From Lepas anatifera (taxonomy: Eukaryota > Arthropoda > Thecostraca > Lepadidae): a stretch of DNA of 64,000 bases. The notes under the pieces were generated by a model, which was given only the letters and a program-made list of their open reading frames with translations, was not told the origin of the DNA and made no database searches. This document shows, piece after piece, positions 1-11,899 of this stretch (its first letter is position 1; every line of letters begins with the position of its first letter). Position numbers and translations under genes: made by a program. The stretch is from assembly GCA_034440635.1 (NCBI GenBank), contig JAOTON010000967.1:630501-694500 (forward strand). Reading direction: 5' to 3'.

Positions 1-3
1 GTG

Positions 4-75
4 ATTGGTCGGCGTATGTAACCAAGCCTGCCGACTCGGCGTATATAAGGAGCGCTGAGCTAGCGTCCCACAGAG
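4..75 (+). promoter_or_regulatory. TATA-box promoter-like segment with inverted CCAAT
   Basis: A TATATAAG box lies at 42-49 and an ATTGG (inverted CCAAT) at 4-8, about 35 bp upstream of it. This is a common spacing for a polymerase II core promoter, with initiation expected near 70-80. The segment downstream is purine-rich, with repeated GAGAG and GTGCAG words. I see no coding exon following it, so it could drive a non-coding RNA, belong to an LTR, or be chance. Confidence 0.35.
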
Positions 76-649
76 AGAGAATGCAGTGCAGTGCCAGCCA
101 TGCAGATAGAGAGTGTGTAGCAGACAGTTGCAGAGTTGCAGTGTTGCACCGTAGTACTAGGCAGTATTATGCCGAGTCAGCCAAGAGCAGCTGAGATACT
201 TTAGAGAGACATGCAGAGACAGTGAGAGAGAGTGTAGTGGTAGAGATATCTGTGTGCGTGCAAGGACAGCCACTGATCAGCAGATGTGAGTACGGACTGA
301 TGAGCTCAGCTCATAGTGAGGCAGACGCCCACAGTGCCGCAGAAGATAGCATGTCAGTAGAGTGATGAAGGACTTGTAAGGTCAAGAACAGACAAGAGAG
401 TGTTGGAACTTTGGTTAAGTTGCATCACCTGTTCACAACGCCAGGTGCAAATAAATCGACAATTAAGGAAACAACGTATCTTCGTCGAAATACGATCAGA
501 GGTCCTACCAACTTGAAAACAATCATTCACAGCCATACCTAAGAGCACTTCTAGGTAACAGTCGTGGCAAACAACGTACCTCAAAATCATTTTCACGATA
601 CTTCCTTTGGGTAACGTTCAGAACGTGGAGAACACTGAATGCACATCGT
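76..649. other. No gene recognised
   Basis: GAGAG- and CAGTG-rich sequence to about 330, then unremarkable sequence. Only short open frames without splice signals or familiar motifs are present. It could be an untranslated leader of the promoter-like segment. Confidence 0.4.
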
Positions 650-891
650 ATAATGACTGTGCTCGAATTAGCAGAGTTCAATGCAATATTATTAAGATGG
701 TGGAGTTTAAGGACAACTCTGCTCGACTGAAATCCGCTCCGCTGTATAACAAATATAAATTGCTACAACTATAATGACTTTGCTCGAATTAGCAGAGTTC
801 AATGCAACCTTATTATGATGGTGGAGTTTAAGGGCAACTCTGCTCGACTGAAATTCGCTTCGCTGTATAACAAATATAAATTGCTACAACT
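650..891. repeat. Two tandem copies of a 121-bp unit
   Basis: The unit at 650-770 is repeated immediately at 771-891 with only a few substitutions. Both copies start with a TATAATGACT-like string and end with TATAAATTGCTACAACT. Each unit contains AACTCTGCTCGA and, in opposite sense, TCGAATTAGCAGAGTT, so it has internal dyad symmetry and could fold back on itself. Confidence 0.9.
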
Positions 892-1880
892 TGGTTGTGT
901 TCGTTTTCATTAGATCACATACATACCATTTCGGTATTACGATATCGGAAAGCTTTGGAAAATGTGATTCGTATCGATGCCACCTGGAACTGCTAATCTC
1001 CGTTGCTTCATCGTTTTCGACCCTAATTTGGTTCAATTGGAATACGTTGAGTATGTACGAAGCTGTAGAAGTACGTTGTACGTTTATGTACGTTGTGTAT
1101 TGCGTCCCTCGCCACACACACCCCACAAAAGGCATTACCGTAACATGACTGGTTTATTACAGCAAATGTTATAAAGCAGCTATGAAACTGGCAATATAAT
1201 CAAACCGAAAGCAGCTGCTTAACATATTCTCAATGAAATAGTGGTATCGAGCATTAAATACCGGTATTGCAGCTCAACACAGCGCAATCATTTCCAACAG
1301 GAAATTTAGGCTCACTCATGGGGTTTGCTGCCAAAACAGTCATTCACCAAGGAAAGTTTTCAACCCGGAAGCGTCACGTCAGGACGACTCGGCTTGCTCG
1401 TTTTAAGATCTCAACACCACGGAGGAGCTTAGTTCACACGAATTTCTGTTATAAAACACCATAGAAATAATACGTTGATCTTCAGTGCTTATTGCCACAT
1501 CGAATATATGAAAACACCAAATATATAAAAACGTACTTGTAACTGCCTACGACTAAGGTACACCAGCGCCAAACTCGGCGGTTTTAGTTGCCAGCGCATA
1601 AAAATTACACTTCTGAGTTGAAAAAAATGGATTATTTTACACCAGATGCGTATGACAGTTACAGTAGCGTATGTGATGCCTTTACCAAATTGAGGAGTGA
1701 AATGAACTTTTTCAAGTTCAAGGCGTATGAATTAAAACCCATGGCATGTAGGACAGAAACGCATAGAAGCAACGACACTTATCCATTGTAAAAACCCTTC
1801 ACATCAGAAAGGTGAGGTCAGTTGGGGATCCAGGCGGTCCGTTTGGGGGCGGGGCATACTGATCGGCAAAAAACTGATCA
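892..1880. other. No gene recognised
   Basis: Unique-looking sequence of moderate AT content. A 1,588-1,791 + frame reads in a protein-like way and has a possible GTAGGA donor at its end, but I recognise no family and no convincing acceptor, so I do not call it a gene. Confidence 0.4.
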
Positions 1881-2078
1881 CACGGGGCCGGGTGGCCAAG
1901 TGGCTTTGTTGCCAGTCTTCGGATCGGATAGCATGGATTAACGTGGGTTCAATCCCTACGGTGGGAAACTGTGTCCGATCTGAGCCCGTGGAGAGGATCC
2001 TTAAACACCCACGCCAATACTCCCTGGAATTGGGCCAGTGTGCCTGTTGGGAGTGACCCTAAATAAATAAACAAAAAA
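1881..2078 (+). mobile_element. tRNA-derived SINE
   Basis: The sequence carries internal polymerase III promoter boxes: an A box reading TGGCCAAGTGG near 1,892 and a B box reading GGTTCAATCCC at 1,946-1,956. The tRNA-like head ends about 1,970. An unrelated body follows and closes with an (AAAT)n tail at about 2,060-2,078. Head, body and A-rich tail in that order is the standard SINE layout. Target-site duplications were not resolved. Confidence 0.75.
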
Positions 2079-2324
2079 GCCGATGAACAAAAATGTCACA
2101 CAGCCTAAATGGAAGCTGACTGCTTCTAAGATGTTTTGCTGCCGGCCGTGGGGGGGAGGACAAAACACTATTTTCGACTTTATAGGGCTGGCCTCTTCCC
2201 TCCCTCCTGGATCTGCCAATGGATTGGTTTCAGCCATAAAAGACCATTCAGTTTGAACAGATTATTGAAGTTGTGTGATGAAATGGAAGAAGAGAGTGCT
2301 GAAGCTTCCCAATACACAGTAAGA
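2079..2324. other. No gene; possible TIR-element end
   Basis: Contains CCTGGATCTGCCAATGG near 2,206-2,222, resembling the CCTGGATCCGCCTATGG terminus found repeatedly elsewhere in this window. No coding gene is visible. Confidence 0.3.
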
Positions 2325-2415
2325 TACATTTTAACCCCAGAAGATGCCCTTACATGCATATCCAAAATAATATACATTTTAACCCCAGAAGATGCCCTTA
2401 TATGCATATCCAACG
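2325..2415. repeat. 48-bp tandem duplication
   Basis: A 48-bp block starting TACATTTTAACCCCAG is repeated directly from 2,373, with one visible substitution in the shared part. Confidence 0.85.
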
Positions 2416-2768
2416 CGAATATCAGTTAGTATTTAGTATTTTATAGTTTTTGACACTTCTTGACACCGGGGCTTATGCCAGTCGGTTTAAACCACTTTCT
2501 GCCGGCTGCTGCCATCCCTGCTAGAAGCGCGAGCTGAAGATCTAAGAGCACGGAGTTTAGAACAGTGGTAGAGGCGCAACGGCAACATTATGTCCCCGCG
2601 AGGACACCTCAGCAGGACTCACTCAACTGTAACCATCCATGACGACGCACCTTCCGAGCAGAGGGCCGCAACCGATTCCGCACGCAACCGCTAGCTGGCG
2701 GTATTGTGGTATTGAGTACTTATTTATGCTGAGGTGCGCCCGTGAGGCGGGCGGGATCGACGTTAGAA

Positions 2769-2948
2769 ACTTTGGTGCGTGCTCAAGAAGTTGAGGGCGG
2801 TCTAGAGGGCCGTCATCTCTGCTCTGAAGATCGAGCACAGGCTGCCGGCATTGGCGCGCAGTTCTTGGCACTGGTCGTCTGGGAAGGCAATGAGCGCTCC
2901 CGCGCCTTCATCTCGAACGCCCTCATTAGCCGAGCGATCGGCCCACAC
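2769..2948 (-). pseudogene. Decayed LINE RNase H domain
   Basis: Read on the minus strand from about 2,948, the translation begins VWADRSANEG, then has GAGALIAFPDD and closes with IFRAEMTAL. This follows the pattern of the RNase H domain of non-LTR retrotransposons: a D-x-S first strand, a GAGA turn, and an (F)RAE helix holding the catalytic glutamate. Stop codons interrupt it just upstream, after the RAEMTAL helix, and again near 2,770, so it is a relic. Upstream minus-strand sequence (2,960-3,155) is open but not recognisable. Family assignment is by motif only. Confidence 0.6.
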
Positions 2949-3234
2949 CTAGGTGGCACGCTGGGGCAGCGACACCAGGTGGTGAATGACCTCTCGATAA
3001 GCAGGACGCGAAACGGCAGCACTCAGCAGCGGACTGTCGACGCCGCGGAGAACGTGGTCTGCGGGGAGCAGAGACAGATAAGTCAGACACACATTTAAAA
3101 AGCCTAAAGGTAGCCTTGGAATGGCATTCCAAGAAGGTAGAACAGTCTCATTCATGCCTCAATACTGATCCAGGAATTTGTACACAATTATTTTGAAAAT
3201 TGTCCTGATGGGTGGAATAGCAGTATCAGCAGTT

Positions 3235-3688
3235 TTAAAGGGAATGTGGCACCCTGGTGGAATCCTGGAGTTTAGTGAAATTGGGCATACTTTTAGCCAA
3301 AAATAAACAACCCACTCATGATTTCTCTGAAAAATATGCAATAAGCTCAATATTTTGCTTTTAAAAATACTCCTCTAGAAAAAGAAAAAATGTCAGCCTG
3401 TGAAAGATGTCACGATCTGGCAACCACTACCATACTTGAAACGCTTCAAGGGCTTCGTTTGGCTGATGCTCATCGTGACGTCAGCATATGTCGTCACATC
3501 AGCAGCTCACAACAATAACCGCCCGACGACGGGCTGATGGGGGCTGGTGTCAGGTAAGTTTTAGCTTTTTCTACGGAAATATCGAGTTCCAAGACAAATG
3601 AAATATGGTGTACCAGGTTTTCCGACTTGCTTTACAACTTGGCTATCTCAGTTAATATCATGTTGTGAAGGTGCCACATTCCCTTTAA
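3235..3688. mobile_element. TTAA-flanked MITE, AGGGAATG family, copy 1
   Basis: Terminal inverted repeats begin AGGGAATGTGGCACC and end GGTGCCACATTCCCT, bounded by TTAA at 3,235-3,238 and 3,685-3,688. TTAA duplication is characteristic of piggyBac-like and some Kolobok-type DNA transposons. The interior is non-coding and includes a CATCGTGACGTCAGCATATG segment conserved in all three copies of this window. The right TTAA is shared with the next copy. Confidence 0.85.
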
Positions 3689-4149
3689 AGGGAATGTGGC
3701 ACCTTGGTCGAATCCTGGAATTTAGTGTTATTAGGCGTACTTTTAGTAAAAAAATGAAACCACTCACGATTTCTCGGAAAAATGTACAATAAGCTCAATA
3801 TTTGGTTTTTAAAAATACTCCTCTAGAAAAAGAAATAAATATCAGCCTGTGGACGATGTCACGATCTGGCAACCACTACCATACTTGAAACGCTTCAAGG
3901 GCTTCGATTGGCTGATGCTCATCGTGACGTCAGCATATGTCGTCACGCCAGTAGCGCACAACAATGGCCACCGGCGACGGGGGGCTGATGGGGGCTGATG
4001 GGGGCTGGTGTCGGTAGGTTTTAGCTTTTTTCTACGGAAATATCGAGTTCCAAGACAAATGAAATATGGAGTACCGGGTTTTCCGACCTGCTTTACAACT
4101 TGGCTATCTCAGTTAAAATCACGTTGTGAAGGTGCCACATTCCCTTTAA
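3685..4149. mobile_element. TTAA-flanked MITE, AGGGAATG family, copy 2
   Basis: This is a same-orientation copy of the preceding element, starting at the same TTAA and ending with TTAA at 4,146-4,149. It differs by scattered substitutions and an extra GGGGCTGATG repeat near 3,978-4,010. Head-to-tail abutment at one TTAA suggests insertion of one copy exactly at the border of the other. Confidence 0.85.
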
Positions 4150-4639
4150 CCTACGACTTCACCTATCAGTGGGTTCTAAGCTTGTTGGTGATGATTTTTA
4201 TAAATAAATAAATCAGAAGTGTTTCTAATTCTGGATCTAACAACTTCGTTCCAAGTGTATGGTGCTCCTAAGGATAACGCAAATGTTATGTAGTTTACTG
4301 CGGTAAAGGGTATATCGAAGCATCTCGCTCGTCTTGAGGCCCTGTCTCTGTTTTGAGGGCTTAGAGTGAATCTGAAAGACAGGAAGTGAGGGAAGGAATT
4401 ATTTAGGTAACTATGCATGACATTGATTTTTTACAGCTTTGCAAGGCCTTGAACTTTGATAACATACGATTTTTGAAGAGAGGGCTGGCTGGGGCTTGCC
4501 GCTCAGCTGAGCCAATTTTTATTATAATTTTTTTGGAGTATTTTTAGTTTATTCTTGTGACAGAGGTGCTGCTCCAGACCTAAGCCTATAGATTTGAAGA
4601 AGTCTCAGTGCGTTGTAGAGTAGAAGTAGGTAGTTAGGT
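4150..4639. other. No gene recognised
   Basis: Unremarkable sequence between two mobile elements. The last four bases (AGGT) are the left target duplication of the following transposon. Confidence 0.4.
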
Positions 4640-5717
4640 GGGGCATTCCAGGACAGATCGACCAAGGCTTGACACCACCATATCTAGAAAAAATCTGAAA
4701 CTTTGTCTCCGGGGTAGTTTTGGGCCAGAAACACGCCTGTGAGAATCTTAGCCCCCTCCGATCAACGGTGACCGAGTTATAGCCCGAGGCATTTTCGGGA
4801 GGTCACCCTGTAGACTCATTTTTGATGCTTCATAACTCAAAAACGCATAGCCTGATTAACAAGTTTTGTATATCATTGAACTCTTCTTGAACTATACTTT
4901 ATTTTGAAAAAGGAAAATTTCAAAATTTGAAAATTTTTGACTTTTAATTTGTTTGACCTTTTCTTTTTTGACCTAGCTTGACCTTTTCCCAGTTGAAATT
5001 GCCATTTTAGACACCTCAAAAATTTTGATTAATAAAATATCTTTTGATAGGAAAAATAAAAAAAAATGCGTTCTTGCTATAAGTTCCAAATATTTAGCAC
5101 CTAAGGTAGGTATGTAGACGGTTTTTGACCACTGCAGTAGTACAGCCTTATGTTTAACGCCGCAAACATAGTGATTGTTTTTGTAATCGGTTGCTGGCAA
5201 TCATATTACTTTGTCTTTACGAAATTTTCATCGTGCAAGTGTCAGAATTTATGACAATTAACACGCGCCCACCCGAGGGGGTGGGCAACCGGCCTCCTCA
5301 GGTCTCTACAGGTAGTAAAAAAACACCTTAGCGCAGCGCCACCGTACACCATCTATCTCTAACACAACATATTGCAACTTCTGGAAAAATTTTAGAACTG
5401 GGTCATACCAGGTCAAACCGCCAAACCAGGTCAAGAGACCTAACCTCGAAAAAACTTTGGGAAGTGCATCAATAATATCAAATTTAGCCTATCGTGGTTT
5501 GATTCACATTACATAGTAAGGTCGCCCAGCAAGATAATTTTTCGTAGCAGGATTTCTATGTCGATAACCGGGAGCAGGGTCAAGGTCATGGTCTTTCCAT
5601 TAGAATTGCATGGGGCAATTGGTAAATTTTGATAACTTGAGAAATTGAGAATTGTCGAGAATTGCGATGGAGGTTTTGTTTTTACGTTGTCGTGTCTGGC
5701 TTGCCACTGCAGTTTAA

Positions 5718-6565
5718 TTAACACGCGCATTGACGGGGGTCTGAGCCACCTTCGCATTGACGGGGGGCGGGTACCCGCCCCCCCTAAGATCTCGAGAACC
5801 ACGGTAGGTAGCGAAAAACGGTAAACGGCGTTTGGCTGCCCATCCACTTATCCATCCAAAACATCTGAACCATTTTTTTGTCAGGTCACATTTAAGGTCA
5901 CGAGAGGTCAAAACATGCCCGTCATAGGGATAACATGTAAAATTCAGTTTTTCGGGCATTACATCTGAACAATTAAAGATAGAGCAAAACAACTTAAACT
6001 ATATGAATCCTCTTAGCAAGCCGAATCGAATGATATATAATTTGACCTTGCTAGGTCAAATCAAGGATTTGACCTGACCTGAGGTCAGGTCAGGGTCAAA
6101 TTATATAAAATGCATATCATTAGAATCACAAAGCCCAGGCCAGTCTAATGCAGCTAAAATAAATGCTCTATCACCATCCGTTACTGAGTTATTCCGTAAA
6201 AACCATTTTTCCCATGTATTTCCAATGGAGAGGTCAGGCCTCGTACCTGACCTTAGGTCATCGATATCAAAAATACCGGAACATATGTTAGAGAACTCGG
6301 TGGGGCCATTGTGTGATATGAGTTTCAATCGGATAATTTCACCCTGCTCCGACTTATGCTATCTTAAATTTTTTTTAGGTCGGGTCACTTGACCTGTGCT
6401 GGTGACCTGACCTGAAATGACCTAACCTTAAAATTTTTACAGAAGTTGTAAAAATGATGAGGGAAAGGTATACCAAGTACGGCGGCGCTACGCGCCGCCG
6501 TTTTTCTACTATCTCCGAAAAACCCGAGGGGGCGGGTACCCGCCCCCCGTCAATGCGCGTGTTAA
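5718..6565 (+). mobile_element. TTAA MITE, CACGCGCATTGACGG family, copy 1
   Basis: 848 bp from TTAA to TTAA with inverted ends CACGCGCATTGACGGGGG. The interior is non-coding. It has a GC-rich hairpin (GGCGGCGCTACGCGCCGCC, near 6,481-6,500) close to the right end, and clusters of AGGTCA/TGACCT words around 6,043-6,100. Five copies of this family occur in the window. No transposase is present, so it must depend on one elsewhere. Confidence 0.9.
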
Positions 6566-7327
6566 TATTCTTTTTACCATACAGACCTAAGCCTGGTTCT
6601 AGGTCAAAGCAGGTTAATTTTGGCATTTGACTAGGCAATATTATAAGATACATAATCCGTTTGGGCTCAACAAGAGTGTTCCAATGGCGCTGAACATTTC
6701 TTTCAACGGCTCTCCTCTGTCACCTATTATGCCACAAAATTTAGGTTTCCACTTTGTTCCTGTAAGAAATACTGTGACCTCGAGCAACCTCAAAGATGAC
6801 ATGACCAAACGATTGTGTGTAACATATTCGGTAGTGATTAAAACTGGCAGTTTAGCGGCATCACTCCCAGTGCACAGTGTAATTATTCATCTGGGATTCT
6901 GGGATCCGTGTCAGCTATGAAATGATCACCTTGGAAAAATATCATGAGGCAATCTGTTCAAGTGACCAAGTCGAATGCGTTACAATTTCAGGACACTTTT
7001 TCGCATATATGAGCAGATTCAAATTACTTTTTGGGAATGAAATTCTTTCAGACACGTTTGTTTACATTGCATGAATCCTCTCAAACGTATGCTGTGCTGC
7101 ACTGGGTCACCTTGTATCGATACTACTTTTCCATCTCGGGGGACGATGTAATTGTGTGAGTTAGTGGTGCTCATAGGATAACTTATATTTGTTTCAATTA
7201 TGGATAAACTCGCAACATCTTTGTAAACTTTCGTTTAAGGCTGAAAGGTCATTTATTAATAAGTTCATTTGCCCTCGTCTCCCTCGAAACAATGGATCCC
7301 TTTCTATCACTTTTAATGGCTGCAATT

Positions 7328-7555
7328 TTATTTTTATAAATATTGTCCAAGTTGTTTCTAGTTCAGTTTTAGGAGTGGGTGTCTCACTAGAGTCATCACG
7401 GGACTTTTTACGGAGACCCCAACCCCACCACCCAAACGAGCAACTCCCACGATGAAGTGATAATCAATGAACCAAATTTGAAAGTCCCACAAGGCATAAC
7501 GACGACCGTCTACCTCAGGTCACACCCTCACCAGTCAGTTGCCAGCTGGCCTTCA
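7328..7555 (-). mobile_element. SINE fragment lacking its tRNA head
   Basis: Minus-strand sequence matches the body of the SINE at 43,786-44,143. Shared words include CAGCTGGCAACTGACT, GTGTGACCTGAG and GAGTTGCTC(G/T)TT. The 5' tRNA-like part is absent, consistent with truncation. Confidence 0.65.
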
Positions 7556-8472
7556 GTATTTACGGTACCTACCACCTCCCAGTTGACCTAAACTATTTTT
7601 CCAGAAGTTGTAATATGTTGTGTTAGAGATAGATGGCGTACGGTGGTGCTGCGCTAAGGTGTTTTTTTTACTACCTGTAGAGACCTGAGGAGGCCGGTTG
7701 CCCACCCCCTCGGGTGGGCGCGTGTTAATTGTCATAAATTCTGACACTTGCACGATGAAAATTTCGTAAAGACAAAGCAATATGATTGCCAGCAACCGAT
7801 TACAAAAACAATCACTATGTTTGCGGCGTTAAACATAAGGCTATACTACTGCAGTGGTCAAAAACCGTCTACATACCTACCTTAGGTGCTAAATATTTGG
7901 AACTTATAGCAAGAACGCATTTTTTTATTTTTCCTATCGAAAGATATTTTATTAATCAAAATTTTTATGTGTCTAAAATGGCAATTTCAACTGGGAAAAG
8001 GTCAAGCTAGGTCAAAAAGAAAAGGTCAAACAAATAAAAGTCAAAAATTTTCAAATTTTGAAATTTTCTTTTTCAAAATAAAGTATAGTTCAAGACGTGT
8101 TCAATGATATACAAAACTTCTTAATCAGGCTATGCGTTTTTGAGTTATGAAGCATCAAAAATGAGTCTATAAGGTGACCTCCCGAAAATTCCTCGGGCTA
8201 TAACTCGGTCACCGTTGATCGGAGGGGGCTAAGATTCTCACAGGCGTGTTTCTGGCCCAAAACTACCCCAGAGACAAAGTTTCAGATTTTTTCTAGACAT
8301 GGTGGTGTCAAATTGAAATATTTTTGGTCGTTTTGTCCTGGAATGCCCCAGGTGTAAGTTATTCTTAATTCTTAATCTTCAAAAAGACTAAGAAACATCC
8401 AAATGAACTTCCAAGAAACAAGGCATGGTCAATAGTACCATGAAGAAGAAAGTTATGATTTTGAAAGGTTTC

Positions 8473-9325
8473 TTAACACGCGCATTGACAGGGGGCGGGT
8501 ACCCGCCCCCTCTTGGGTTTTTCGGAGACAGCAGAAAAACGGCGGCGCGTAGCTCCGCCGTACTTGGCATACCTTTTCCCTCATCATTTTTACAACTTCT
8601 GTGAACATTCTAAGGTTAGGTCATCTCAGGTCAGGTCACCAGTACAGATCAAGTGACCCGACCTCAAAAAAAGTTTAAGATAACATAAGTCGGAGCAGGG
8701 TGAACTTATCCGATTGAAACTCATATCACATAATGGCCCCACCGAGTTCTCTAAAAGATTTTCCGGTATTTTTGATATCAATGACCTAAGGTCAGGTACG
8801 AGGCATGACCTATCCATTGGAAATACATGGGAAAAATGATTTTTACGGAATAACCCAGTAACGGATGGTGATAGAGCATTTATTTTAGCTGCATTAGACA
8901 CGCCTGAGCTTTTCAGTTCTAATGATATGCATTTTATATAATTTGACCCTGACCTGACCTCAGATCAGGTTAAATCCTTGATTTGACCTAGCAAGGTCAA
9001 ATTATGTATCATTCGATTCGGCTTGCTGAGAGGATTCATATGGTTCAAGCTGTTTTGCTCTATCTTTACTTGTTCAGATGTAATGGCCGAAAAGCTGAAT
9101 TTACATGTTATCCCTATGACGGCATGTTTTGACCTCTCGTGACCTCAAATGTGACCTGACAAAAAATGGTTCAAATGTTTTCGATGAAAAAGTGGATGGG
9201 CAGCCCAACGCCGTTTACCATTTTTCGCTACCTACCGTGGTTCTCGAGATCTTAGGGGGCAGGTACCCGCCCGCCCCCCCCATCACTGCGAAGGTGGCTT
9301 AGACCCCTGTCAATGTGCGTGTTAA
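8473..9325 (-). mobile_element. TTAA MITE, CACGCGCATTGACGG family, copy 2 (inverted)
   Basis: 853 bp bounded by TTAA at 8,473-8,476 and 9,322-9,325, in the orientation opposite to copy 1. The GC-rich hairpin (near 8,540-8,560) and the AGGTCA cluster (8,940-9,002) are retained. The left end carries TTGACAGGGGG, a one-base change from the consensus. Confidence 0.9.
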
Positions 9326-11765
9326 GGCCAACTACTGGTTGGTTTGCCTACAGATCTGGCAGTCCCATCTAAACTTTTCTCCATGCAGGGCGGTGGAACA
9401 GCCTAGTAGTGTGTTTTTTCGTCTGAAAATCGGGGATCAGTGTGTCAAATCTGAAGTATGAATGGTGTATTGGAATGTTGAATGTGCTGAAACTGGGAAC
9501 AGGACCTCAGAAGTTTGAACAAGATGTTTTTTATTAACTTTAATTTACTATCAAAACATTGTGACAGTGCAGCAGTTTACATTAAATAAATGATAACAGT
9601 GAATGGACCAGTTTATTGAAATTCTAAAATGAACAGTTAGAGGAAACATAATTTTAGGAATAAGGAAGCCACCTATTTCTTCCACCTTCAATTATGCAGA
9701 ACAAAAATATAACCTTTTTTTGCATCACCATCAGGTCAATCAAGGTACAATAAAACTGAGCATCTTTGGTCCATGGGGGCAACTTTGGTCCACCACCAAA
9801 AAAATGTTCCATTATTTTATGGAAATGTTTTGATGGGGTGTTCTTCCAAAACTTATGGTGGGACAGATGATCCACTATGTGTGCAGCATATTATTGAAGA
9901 GAGCTTTAGTTTTAGTAACTTCAGGAAGCAGCAGGTGCTTTATGGATAAATAGCTTCATTTTATAACAAAAATCTGAACTTGCTAGGATAATGTATCGGG
10001 CATTTCAAGTAAGAGGTGTAACCAAATGAATCATGTAAGAAAATGATTTCACTCACAACTTCTGTAGCACCTAGTCAAAGCTCACCAAATGAAAACACAG
10101 CCACTGCTGTTTTTATTATAAGTGGAGTTTTGGAGAAAATGGAAACATGCAAAAATATTAAATAATGAAACAGTGACCTAGCTTCCAAGCACAATAAGCC
10201 TATTCGAAAAGAGCTGAGTGTCGCAATACAGCAATTGGGGGTTCCATGATGATTAGGCTTGGACATGGTTACAGCTCGAGCATATCGAAGAATCTTCAAT
10301 CTCAATTTTGTCTACATTCCTGGCACACAATAGACGTTTTCTTACACAGACTTTGCTTCTCTTTGCCCAAATTCACAATTTTGTTTATCATCATCAATTA
10401 ATTTATTTTAATAGGAAGACAGCAGAAACAAGAAGCAAACAAAGAAGAGCAGGCAAGACGAAATCATATAATAAGGCAATATAATGAGAATGACACAAGT
10501 CAGAGCAAATCAGAATAGCAGTCACATAAAGCAATGTGCATACAACCAAATTTTCATGAATAATAGTTTTGTTTAATGAATAGTATTGTCTAGAATTTGA
10601 TACTGTTTTATTTCATTCTCACTCACTAGCCGGCTCACCATGTTGCCCGGCTGCTATATAATGCTGTCACAGGTGCACAAGTAAACTGTTGACTTTGCGC
10701 ATGATTTAGTTGTCTGTCTTTTTTAGTTTTTATCAAGTATGTTTCCGGTATCTTCTGTATTTATCTCCGCTTTTTCTGTTGTATATGTGCGGTTATTGTT
10801 TTTGTTTCGCTTTTGGTAGTTTTTTTGGTTTGTTGATTTGATTTTACTAGCCTCATAATTTGTCTTGCTGTTCAGATGTGAGTATAGACTTGAGTTTGAT
10901 CTGTGCTCATTACTGTGGAAACCCTTGCGCTATGTTCTTTAGTTGGTAATTATTTTTTGTGCTGCCCTCGCATCCTTATCATTGCATCTGTAACTTATGT
11001 GGACCCTCGACTTGGAATTATCCTTGTTAAGATATTTCTGTGATTCTATTTGTTCTTTGACGTGTATCTAACATGAATTCAGTGTTCATTGCGTTTTGTA
11101 TTTACTCGTTTCTGTGTATTTTCTCTTTCCCCTTTAAAGGTTGTGGTGGTGCCATAGCCGGGGAGAGCTCTGTCACTGTGGTTGGGTGCCCTGTTTGTGC
11201 TGGCTATGTGTCTGTGTGTTATATGAAAAACGATAAAAATGTATCTCTCTCTCTCATAGCAAATAAATATTTACCCTCTGCAATCTGCTCTCCTTTACCT
11301 CTGCCCTGTAAGGAAAATCTTTACCATCCCTGCACGAACTCCTGCCAAATCTGGTTGGATGTGGATTGACGAGAATCAGTTTTCACTGTTTCCATTGCCA
11401 AAAAATTATCAGTATTGCAAATGCATCTGGACAAATCATGTGATCCTGATTGGAATTGTCCATTGAAACTTGTCAGCCAGTCCCTTACTTTGCCCCCAGC
11501 CTCATTGTCAAATTGAGAAGATCATGACCTCACCAGTTTTTTCCTTTGTTCTGCTCCTTTGTTAACTTGGAAACTTTGAGTGCATAAGAAATAAGCAATT
11601 TTCAAGCATGCTACGAATTATATACACACAACACAGTAATATCAGTTAGCATCAACGGAAATCAATGCCCTACAAAGAATATTTTTGTCATATTTTCCTC
11701 AATATTTACCTTGATAATACTACGGACACTTCGAAATAGGTACACAAAACAACAGAGACAAAAGC
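9326..11765. other. 2.4 kb with no recognisable gene
   Basis: AT-rich sequence with no long open frame, no exon-like splice pairs that I trust and no TIR pair. A TATATAAT word at about 10,657 precedes TTTT-rich sequence. The stretch may be intron or intergenic. Confidence 0.4.
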
Positions 11766-11899
11766 TGTGTTATTCTGCCATGCAGAAAGCATACTAGTGT
11801 GGCGCACACATGCGCAGTACCGTATCTTGTGGTACATGATACCGTATTGCGCATGCGTACGGCACAATATTGTGCGTTCTGCCGGCAGAACAACACGGC
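11766..11899. repeat. Imperfect fold-back, arms about 65 bp
   Basis: The arms match in inverted orientation through TGTT(A/G)TTCTGCC, GCATGCGCA and ACCGTATC, with the loop near 11,832. Small palindromes (GCACAATATTGTGC, TTCTGCCGGCAGAA) are nested in the right arm. It looks like a short non-autonomous hairpin element. No target duplication is evident. Confidence 0.6.

Larger units (their letters stand above)
5258..7728. mobile_element. TTAA element at the palindrome centre
   Basis: Both ends are TTAA followed by CACGCGCCCACCCGAGG in inverted orientation. The inverted repeats extend about 140 bp, to roughly 5,400 and 7,590. It sits exactly at the dyad of the surrounding transposon. Removing it leaves arms that meet as a continuous palindrome across one TTAA. 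It carries no transposase frame but contains a second TTAA element and a SINE fragment. Confidence 0.8.
4640..8349. mobile_element. Palindromic DNA transposon with 4-bp target duplication
   Basis: The ends are GGGGCATTCCAGGACA and its exact complement, flanked by the direct repeat AGGT (4,636-4,639 and 8,350-8,353). The two arms, 4,640-5,257 and 7,729-8,349, are highly similar inverted copies of each other, so almost the whole element is a palindrome. Both arms contain a mirrored 75-codon open frame (4,973-5,200 minus, 7,786-8,010 plus) that I consider non-coding. The centre is occupied by a separate TTAA element. A 4-bp duplication occurs in several superfamilies, and the transposase class cannot be decided here. 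Confidence 0.85.

Noticed and set aside
280..330. CTGATGAG-containing segment as a hammerhead ribozyme
   Set aside because: No GAAA core strand or matching closing stems were found at the required positions.
2742..3098. 118-residue plus frame
   Set aside because: The minus strand carries recognisable RNase H motifs here, so this is an antisense shadow.
4973..5200. 75-residue frame mirrored at 7,786-8,010
   Set aside because: Found twice only because the transposon arms are inverted copies. It has no motif and is too short for a transposase.
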